Positions 55,958 through 64,000 of a stretch of 64,000 nt of DNA are shown one piece after another. A program made the position numbers and the translations under genes. Each line of letters starts with the position of its first letter. Positions within the stretch are counted from its first letter, which is position 1. The notes under the pieces are model-generated. The model saw only the letters and a list, made by a program, of their open reading frames with translations. It searched no databases and was not told the DNA's origin. Source of the DNA: Rapana venosa. Taxonomy: Eukaryota > Mollusca > Gastropoda > Neogastropoda > Muricidae. The stretch covers positions 7,487,924 to 7,551,923 of the forward strand of contig CM054135.1 in NCBI GenBank assembly GCA_028751875.1, read 5' to 3'.

Positions 55958-57084
55958 ATTCTGCTTACCTACAGCAAAAAGCAGAAAATGACTGTTGATA
56001 GAAAAATGATGTAGTTTGGTTTCGTAAACCTTTATATCTATTTCTTAGCTTCTGTCTTACCTTTTCATGATTGTGTTTCACATTGTTTTCATAAAACATT
56101 GGAAACTTTTTAGTAAAATAAAATAAAACCGTAAAAGCAGGAATGGACTATTGATAGAAGGAATTTCAATTGATTTCATTGTCTCCTCTACATCTGCTTT
56201 TCAACTTCCTCTTTTACAACTGAAGTGCGCTTCATATTACATTTTTTGGAAAATAACAAAAGTATCCTGGTACCATTAACCAAGATGGAAGAATGAAGTA
56301 ACTCTTCACACGTTTGCACCTGTCGTAGCATTCTTCAACACATCTAGTCACCATAAAGGTTTCTTCTCATTGGGTCCGGTTGACTCATCTTTCTCTGTAT
56401 AACATAATGGGATTTTATTATTACATCATGTGAACTTTTTGGGGTTGGGATTTTGTTTCGAGGTGATGGAACTATTACATATTTTTCCCTTTGTGTCTTC
56501 TGTTCAGTTACTGCTGTTCACTACAAAAGTCACTCTTAAGGCTGCATATTTCTGTTAATACACATGATCCCTTATTTAAAATGCTAAAAATGTTAAATTT
56601 AGTTGTGTGCGAATGAAACGATCCCATTATCAAGCTGTCAGCTTGTGTGTTGTTGTGATTGTAGCACATCACAGCAGCGGTTTTCAATTCAAGAACTTGT
56701 GTAGGATTATCTTGCCTCTGTTGTTTTTTTTATAGTTGGGTTGTTCCCCTTGTATGGTGCTCTCCTTTTCTTTTCTTTTTTTCTCTGACTACCTTTACCC
56801 CCAATCCAAATTTGAATTGGCTACAACAACAGGTGTTGCAGTTTGTTGTGGGGTTGTTGTTGTTTTGGGGGGGGGGGCAATGTTTCAAACTATCTAAGAC
56901 AACTTACAACTATTTTATTTCTTTCCCCGTTATTTTTTTGTGAGGGTCAGACTTGTCCTTGTTTTCTGCCTCACTTGTGAATCCTTTGATGATGACATCT
57001 GTACAACATCTGTCTTCATGAGTCCATTTTGGACCATATAATGACTTCTAGTCTCTAGGGAAATATTTGTCTGCTACCGTTTGG
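55958..57084. other. Intergenic stretch
   Basis: AT-rich unique sequence with a G-run at 56867-56878. Nothing else is recognised. Confidence 0.4.
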
Positions 57085-57445
57085 ATTGTCATTGCCTGTT
57101 TAATGATTCAGGATCAACAAGAATGCATTTTGATTTGTTATGCCTGTTTAATGATTCAGGATTGGCATTTTGATTGTCATGCCTGTTTAATGATTCAGGA
57201 TCAACAAGAATGGCATTTTGATTTGTTATGCCTGTTTAATGATTCAGGATTGGCATTTTGATTGTCATGCCTGTTTGATGATTCAGGATCAACAAGAATG
57301 GCATTTTGATTGTCATGCCATTTTGATTCAGGATCAACAGGAATGGCATTTGGATTGTCATGCCATTTTGATTCAGGATCAACAGAAATGGCATTTGGAT
57401 TGTTGTGCCTGGTTAATGATTCAGGATCAACAGAATTGGATGATT
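57085..57445 (+). repeat. Minisatellite, about 45-60-bp units
   Basis: Seven or eight units carry GATTCAGGATCAACA(A/G)(A/G)AATGG and CATTTTGATTGTCATGCC, with two length variants. A poly-G run follows at 57502-57527. Confidence 0.9.
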
Positions 57446-57861
57446 GTGATGAATTTGTGCGGTTGTTGACTTTGTTGTTGTTTTGTCTTGGTGTCTGATG
57501 GTGGGGGGGGGGGGGGGGGGGGGGGGTTTGTTTGTGTGACATTCCATTTTAATGTGTTCAGATGTAAAGATTTCAATGAAAATGGTGGGTTTTTTTCCAA
57601 TTAAGTTTCCTGATCACAGTGTACTTGGCAGTCGATACAAGTCTTTAACTTGTATAAAGATGTGGTATTCGATTTTGTTGTTTTGGGTTGTTTGTTGTAC
57701 TGCCCAGGCCAAAAGCATTGTCATATTGGATGGTAGCTAAGTGCCAAAGCATATATAAACGTCATAATGTTGTTATGCTTTACAGTGTTATTTTAGATCA
57801 TCGTCAGCCATGACAAGCTCTGAATATAAAAACCTGCACTTTGCTTTGTAGGAGAGTAAAA

Positions 57862-58260
57862 CAAATCATCTGAAGTCAGAGTATGGCTGCCTACGTGGCA
57901 AAGTACTTGGAAAAAAAGTTGTACACACAGATGTTTCATTTAGTGTGAACTTCAGATGAGACTATAAACCAAGATCCTGTGTGCAAACGCACGCAGAACA
58001 TCTTGCGTTTACATTAAAACCTGTTCCGCTTTTTGGAAGAGTAGACTATTGTGTGCTGGTGGGAACAGTTGGCTGTACAAAACTACACACATGGGAGCTG
58101 GATGTGAAAAAAGCACACGAGTGCTTATTCCATTATCCTCAAAATAAAAGAATAAAGAAAAAGAAAGGTCGCACCATGATTCCCAGTGGGAGGGATGGAT
58201 GACTGAGTTGGAACGCGTGTTCCAGATGATGCTGTAGTGTTAAGCTGGGACATGCATTGC
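57862..58260 (+). repeat. Dispersed repeat family G, copy with tail
   Basis: GAAGTCAGAGTATGGCTGCC at 57869, then AAAACCTGTTCCGCTTTTTG and the GTGCTTATTCCATTATCCTC tail (58116). After an A-rich tract, CGCACCATGATTCCCAGTGG to GGACATGCATTGC resembles 44388-44466. Confidence 0.65.
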
Positions 58261-59194
58261 AACAGTATTTTTGTAAACAGGTACCACCGTCTCACGCACA
58301 AAAGTTTCACCAAACTGCTTCCTTGGATGAAGTGTATGTAGAGTTCTCTCTGCTGTATCTTTTTTTAAAAGAAGAGAAATAATGTCGTAAACATTGGTGG
58401 GGTGGGTGGGGGTAGCTTTGACAGTTTTTTGGGGGAGGGGGGGGGGGGGATTTTATTTTTTTGGAAACTGAGTAAAAGGAGTATATATACATGTTGAAAA
58501 CATGTGTATTCTGCTTTGTGACAATAATTTGAAGAAATCTAGTGTGTAAAACGAGGGTTTGTGAAAATAATGCTCAAATGATTAACTGACAGGGTTCATG
58601 ACAATAATGCTCAAAATAATATGACAAACAAGAATAGTTGTTGTGGGAGCATTCGACAAAGAAGAAGTAATTATTTTTAACTTTTTTTCATAGGAAATTA
58701 CTGACGTACAACTGTGCATGGATTGCCTCGTTAGTACACAGTACGGTCCTGTTTTCTTCCATTTCTCAAGTTGCCCAGAAAGCATACAATTTCTTGGGAT
58801 GACAAGCATCACTTTACCCTGACTCCAGTCAGTTTTAAGCGGTAAAACAGGAGGATGTGGTTTGTCATTCCGTAATTAATACAAACTGATAACTTGAAAC
58901 TTGAAGAGATGTTCATAAGAACATCCCCACCTGCGCTTACACACCATGGAGTGAACATGTGGTCTCCTAGTGTGTTATGCATTTTACATGTAATGCTGTA
59001 CTAATGATTATATGTAATGTATGGAAGACCAGAAACTGTTCATTATTATGACTGATATGCTTTCTTTCCACTAAAAAGTGTGCCATTCCATTCACCGGTT
59101 CTAAAGGTATATTGTGTGCCATTCACTATAGCTAACATTTGGAGAGAATTGTAACAATACAGCAACTAAAGAATTGGAGACAACTCTAGCGCTT
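58261..59194. other. Intergenic stretch
   Basis: A G-run spans 58430-58450. No exon is recognised. Confidence 0.4.
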
Positions 59195-59395
59195 AAAGAA
59201 TTTTTTTGTGTTCAAACTGTAACACTAAAGAACTTGTTGGTGTTCAAAACTGTAACGTTAAAGAATTTGTTGGTGTTCAAACTGTAATGCTAAAGAATCT
59301 GTTGGTGTTTAAACTGTAACACTAAAGAATTTGTTGGTGTTCAAACTGTTACACTAAAGAATTTTTGGGTGTTCAAGTGACTGACACTAAGTGCT
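59195..59395 (+). repeat. 32-bp minisatellite
   Basis: Six units with the core CTAAAGAATTTGTTGGTGTT followed by CAAACTGTAA. Confidence 0.9.
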
Positions 59396-59615
59396 GAATG
59401 AGCTAGACGCTTGTAACCAGAAGCAATGAAAAACATGTGAAAATGGCCTAGCTGTTCATTCATGGCGACTGCATGATTTTGTCTTCCAGGAGCATGTTTG
59501 GCTATCCTGTACTTAATTGTTTATTGTTGGTTGTAATGTAATGTGGCACATTGTGTTCATGTGTGGAACAGGCTTTTTGTATTAATAGCCATCATTTGTA
59601 GTTGACACCAATTTG

Positions 59616-59621
59616 AATAAA
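59616..59621 (+). terminator. Candidate polyadenylation signal AATAAA
   Basis: AATAAA is followed within 40 bp by GT/T-rich sequence (GTTTGTGATTTTATC, GTTGTGTTTCTTTGG), a good poly(A)-site context on the plus strand. If it serves the membrane-protein gene, the 3' UTR would be about 7.8 kb. The assignment is a guess. Confidence 0.3.
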
Positions 59622-59747
59622 CAAAAGGCTTTTGCCTCAGGACTTCTTTCGTTTGTGATTTTATCCTGAGTTGTGTTTCTTTGGTTGTTGATGAAGTCTT
59701 CTTTTTACTTTTATCTTTTCTTTTCTTCTTTATTTGTGTTGTTCTTT

Positions 59748-59830
59748 AGATGAGCTTTGAGGCTCACCAATGGTGGGATTTTATGCATGTGACCGTTTTT
59801 GCCCACCATGGAGGCAGCTTCATTCCGACT
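59748..59830 (+). repeat. Family C copy
   Basis: GAGCTTTGAGGCTCACCAAT, GACCGTTTTTGCCCACCATG and GCAGCTTCATTCCGACTTCA form a short, complete consensus-like copy. Confidence 0.75.
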
Positions 59831-60130
59831 TCAAGTCAAGTCAAAAGCTCTTTAATCTTCCCATGAAGGGCAATTACAATTCAGGGATATATGCTAGGTA
59901 TGTTTGTGTTTCCGGAATCCATCGAACGCTGACAGGAGTTACGGGATCTTTAACTTGCATCTTCTGTATGTGTGTATACATGAAGGAAAATTCAGGCTTT
60001 GGCAGGTCTGCACTTGAAGTTGACCTGGGAGATGGTAAAAAAAAAAACCACCCTTGATTTACCAGATACTGCAGAAATTCAAACCCATGATTTCATGGAC
60101 TGATGGGTTGAAGTTGAAAGAGTCTGATCC
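59828..60130 (-). mobile_element. tRNA-derived SINE (Leu-like), copy 2
   Basis: In reverse it matches the head variable arm and body of 19688-20035 (GGTCAACTTCAAGTGCAGAC, TTAAAGATCCCGTAACTCC). It ends with a TTGACTTGACTTGA tail. Confidence 0.75.
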
Positions 60131-60254
60131 ACAATAAGGTCCGTCTGAAAACTTTCTTTTTATGTTACAGTTTATTCCATTTTGTTTCTTGGTTTTAATT
60201 GTCCTTGTGGCTCAACATGAATAAGGAGATGAAACACAAGTTTCCATATATACA

Positions 60255-61465
60255 ACATAACACACTATAATACAGTCCCACACCCAAACTAACACAACAC
60301 ACTATTACACAGTCCCACACCCAAACTAACACAACACTATAATACAATCCTACACACAACTAACACAACACTATAATACAAGTCCACACCCAAACTAACA
60401 CAACACTATAATACAATCCTACACCAAACTAACACAACACTATAATACAGTCCCACACCCAAACTAACACAACACTATAATACAGTCCACACCCAAACTA
60501 ATACAACACTAATACAGTCCCACACCCAAACTAACACAACACACTTAATACAGTCCCACACCCAAACTAATACAACACTAATACAGTCCCACACCCAAAC
60601 TAACACAACACTAATACAGTCCCACACCAAACTAACAACACTATAATACAGTCCACACAAACACAACCACTATAATACAATCCCACACCAAAACTAACAC
60701 AACACACTATAATACAATCCCACACCAAAACTAACACAAACACTAATACATCCCACACCCAAAACAACACACACTATAATACAATCCCACACCCAAAACT
60801 AACACAACACTATAATACAGTCCCACACCAAAACACCACTATAATACAATCCCACACCAAAACTAACAACACTATAATACAATCCCACACCAAAACTAGC
60901 ACTATACTATAACACAGTCACACACCCAAACTGACACAACACTAATACAGTCACACACCCAAACTGGGTATGTATGTTTGTCCCATGATGACCTCCAAAA
61001 CGGCAGAGGAGGCAGCTGCTGTTTTGGAAATTGGGCAGAAATTTGATTATAGTGGAGATGCCTTTCCCACAGTACATCCCCACTCTCTCGGCCAAGTGGG
61101 CATAAGGACAGTCAGCGTTGGAGATGTTCTCCAAAGGCCACCCAGCCCCCAGGGCTGCAGCACATAAGGACTGTGCGAGTCAAGCCTCCTAGTCAGAGGT
61201 CATAGTCGATCACTAAAGACTAAGATGTAAAGTGGAATTCCATGAGCGGGAAAGCCACTGGTCATACAGCCTCTCACTTTGCTGTTGCCCCCAGCGTCAA
61301 TAGTTTAATCAAGAACTGGGATAAAGCCCAGGCGCTGACGGGCAACAGTCCCACACGCAAACTAACACAACACTATACTACAGTCCCACACGCAAACACA
61401 ACCCTATACTACAGTCCCCCACACCCAAACTAACACACCACACTGTACAATACAGTCCCACACCC
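60255..61465 (+). repeat. 37-bp minisatellite interrupted by an insertion
   Basis: About 20 units of ACTATAATACAGTCCCACAC then CCAAACTAACACAAC span 60255-60965. An unrelated 380-bp insert (60966-61347) follows, then three or four more units to 61465. The insert reads on the minus strand as a short frame (C-P-Y-A-H-L-A-E-R-V-G-M) without a recognised family, and no clear target-site duplication was found. Confidence 0.85.
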
Positions 61466-61584
61466 TGGCTGATCTGGGCTTATTCCTGCTCTTTCTCCCG
61501 TGTTTCTTCAAGCTCGGGACAGATGGTGGATTTCTTCCACATAGAAAGAGTAACTCCAATGATACTGGTCATCCCCAAAGTCGG

Positions 61585-61765
61585 AATTACTTACTTAGGC
61601 CCATCACTCCCCCTGGAGCATAGGCCTCGGACAACAGTCCGCCAGAGTCCTCTGTCCTGGGCTATTCTCTCCAGCTGTCTCCAGGTATATCCCATCTTCT
61701 TGGTTTCTGCCTCAAGGTCACGTCGCCAGGTGTTTCTTGGCCTTCCTCTTTTTCGTCTAAAGTCG
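61585..61765 (-). mobile_element. 3' end of a second LINE type
   Basis: On the minus strand it reads K-R-G-R-P-R-N-T-W-R-R-D-L-E-A-E, then W-R-Q-L-E-R-I-A-Q-D-R, W-R and L-C-S-R-G, and a stop. This is the C-terminal pattern of LINE polyproteins (G-R-P-x-x-T-W...A-x-D-R-x-x-W). It differs from the element at 6905-7200. Confidence 0.7.
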
Positions 61766-61869
61766 GAATGCGGCTACCTAAATTGGATTGGGGCGCAGTC
61801 CCATACCAAAAAATCACAGTGAGAAAATGTTTATAATACATTTAAGAACAACTGATCAAAGCTCTCTTC

Positions 61870-61938
61870 TTTAGTTCCTCAACTAGAGCCCCAATGTTCA
61901 CCAATGGTGAGATTTTTGCATATGCCCCCCCCCCCCTC

Positions 61939-61969
<31 letters not shown>

Positions 61970-62025
61970 ACACACGCACACACACAACATTTAGGTAGCC
62001 GCATTCCAACTTCGGGGATGATCAG
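61870..62025 (+). repeat. Family C copy with poly-C and CA expansion
   Basis: The left half ends GAGATTTTTGCATATG. The right half is ATTTAGGTAGCCGCATTCCA. Between them lie about 35 C residues and a (CA)n tract (61926-61988) where other copies have a short CCCACCAT. Confidence 0.8.
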
Positions 62026-62705
62026 ACCACAATTTTAAAAGCTTTCCCTAGATATTATCAGGACCTATAGCTTAAGTTGTTTTCAACTTTCTGAACAGTG
62101 TGGTAACTCTAGACTTGTCTGATGTCAAACATAAAGTTGTCTTTGTCATCACAGTTGGGCTGTTACATCTGATATCACAGTTTATAAACTTTCCTTTAAT
62201 GTTATGAATCATTTCCTACCAGAGGACTGTAAGTGATACTGTAAAACACGGAAACAGTTAAATGTCATTTTATGCTGTCCACGTTAAGACTCTTTGTTGA
62301 GCTGTGGCGGAGTACGTAAAGCTAACGTATCAAACAGGAGGACAACAATCGAACTGGTGATTGCCCCCCCCAAAAAATATTCAAAGGTGCGCCATTCACT
62401 TATATTAAGGCCTACGTGCCTTTGACAAACTGCAACGTAGTAAAGGCTCGTGCATGCTATCCGGTATGATCATCCCCCACCCCTACCCCTGCCCGTTATC
62501 TAGTAGGCCTAGCTTCTGTCAGTGGTCCGGGTTTTTGCGTTTGTCCATTGACTGTCTATTTGAAAGGATTGTGATAGGCCTACTAGCCTACTGCTGGTAA
62601 CAACAACATTGTGCAATAAATAAACGCGTCGGCGTCCGTGGTGCAGCTTCGTTCTGGGGAGGATTGGTGGAGTTCGAATATAATATTTGAATGAAAGGAG
62701 TGGCA
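62026..62705. other. Intergenic stretch
   Basis: Apparently unique sequence. No gene or repeat is recognised. Confidence 0.4.
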
Positions 62706-62744
62706 GGTGTGTGAGCGTGGTGTGTGTGTGTGTGTGTGTGTGTT

Positions 62745-62800
<56 letters not shown>

Positions 62801-63125
62801 TGTGTGTGTGTGTGTGGTGTTGTTGTTGTTGTTGTTGTTGTTGTGTTGTTGTGTGTGAGTGAGAGAGAGAGAGGGTGTGTGTGTGAGTGTGTGTGCGTTG
62901 AGAGAGAGAGAGGTGTGTGTGTGTGTGTTTATGTGTGTGCGGTGTGTGTGCGTACATGAATGAGAGGGGGAGGGGTGGCGACAGATGGTGCGAGAGGTAG
63001 AGGGGAGAGGGAGGGGGGGGGGAGGGAGAGGGTGACATTCTTTGTAATCACCGTCATTGTGCAGATACTATAAGAGGAGAAACCATGAGTGAGAGAGAGA
63101 TGAGGAGAGAGAGAGTGTGGAGGGG

Positions 63126-63158
<33 letters not shown>

Positions 63159-63189
63159 GTGTGTGTGTGTGTTTTGTGTGTGTGTGGTG

Positions 63190-63220
<31 letters not shown>

Positions 63221-63405
63221 TTGTTTGTTGTGTTGTTGTGTGTTGTTGTTGTGAAGAGAGTGTGTGTGGTGGTGTGTGTACATTAGAGAGAGAGAGTGTG
63301 TGTGTGTGTGTGTGTGCGCGCGTGCGCGCGCGCATGAGAGAGAGAGGGGGGTTGAACATTCTTTGTAATCACCCGTCATGTGCAAATACTATAAGACGCA
63401 GAAAA

Positions 63406-63453
<48 letters not shown>

Positions 63454-63533
63454 AGAGAGAGAGAGAGAGAGGCCTTCTTTGTGTGTGTGTGTGTGTGTGT
63501 GGTGTGTGTGTGTGTGTGTGTGTGGTGTGTGTG

Positions 63534-63566
<33 letters not shown>

Positions 63567-63840
63567 CGTTGTCGTTGTTGTTGTTGTGTGAGAGAGAGAG
63601 TGTGTGTGTGTGAGTGTGTGTACATTGGGGAGAGAGAGAGAGAGAGTGTGTGTGTGTGTGTGTGTGTTGTGTGTGTGTGTGTGTGTGTGTGTGCGTGCGT
63701 GCGCGCGCGCGTGCATACGTGTATGAAAAAGAGAGAGGGGGGGGGGTAACATTCTTTGTAATCACCCGTCATTGTGCTGATACTATAAGACGGCAGAAAA
63801 CCAGTGTGTGTGTGTGATAGAGAGAGAGGGGGGGGAGAGG

Positions 63841-63912
<72 letters not shown>
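62706..63912 (+). repeat. GT/GA/GTT microsatellite block with three interspersed unique cores
   Basis: Long (GT)n, (GA)n and (GTT)n tracts alternate. A core of about 50 bp (ACATTCTTTGTAATCACC, GTCAT, GTGCAGATACTATAAGA) occurs at about 63036, 63356 and 63750. This implies a larger repeat of about 320-395 bp whose spacers are the microsatellites. Confidence 0.9.
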
Positions 63913-64000
63913 ATGACAATGACAAATTCTTTTATTTCGAGGATAATGAATAAGCACTCATGTGCTTTTTTTACATCCAGTCCCCGCCCGTAGGGATACA
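63912..64000 (-). repeat. Tail of a dispersed element cut by the window end
   Basis: In reverse: GGGACTGGATGTAAAAAAAG, then GTGCTTATTCATTATCCTCG and an A-rich end, as at 24570-24640 and 58085-58160. Confidence 0.65.

Overview
The window is animal genomic DNA with large spliced genes, and is most likely from a lophotrochozoan. A mollusc, probably a marine gastropod, is my best guess. The basis is long introns with GT-AG junctions, tRNA-headed SINEs of the kind common in molluscs, abundant GT/GA/CT microsatellites and long poly-G tracts. No bacterial, viral or organellar gene arrangement is seen. The organism is an inference, because no species marker is present.

Three host genes can be assembled exon by exon with matching intron phases. 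(1) Positions 1842-10253, plus strand: ANKRD54, an ankyrin-repeat protein. Seven exons are found and the 5' end is missing. (2) Positions 18758-33982, minus strand: CCDC6, a coiled-coil protein. All nine coding exons are found, giving a 456-residue open frame. (3) Positions 34581-51845, plus strand: a conserved polytopic membrane protein of unknown function, possibly the DUF7802 family. Six 3' exons are secure, one first exon is proposed and at least one exon is not located. Genes 1 and 2 are tail to tail. Genes 2 and 3 are head to head, with about 600 bp between their proposed start codons, which suggests a shared promoter region. Positions 1-1240 hold a LINE 3' fragment, and 52000-64000 contain repeats but no recognisable exon.

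The rest is dense with repeats. There are non-LTR retrotransposon 3' ends (77-1240, 6905-7200, 49190-49262, 61585-61765). There are several SINE-like families, one of which joins a tRNA-like A-box head to a 5S-rRNA-like segment (five copies). There are three families of TTAA-flanked, piggyBac-type non-autonomous elements. A decayed Tigger/pogo-like DNA transposon carries both a DDE transposase remnant and an OTU-type cysteine protease remnant, and it is nested inside one of the TTAA elements. There are also more than ten minisatellites.

The most unusual signal concerns splicing. In ANKRD54 and in CCDC6 a minisatellite begins exactly at an exon's 5' splice site, and its unit contains the end of the exon plus the donor. 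Each true donor is therefore followed by 10 to 15 tandem decoy donors. A third CCDC6 exon shows a two-copy version of the same thing. Gene 3 has a minisatellite with an acceptor-like motif in its last intron.
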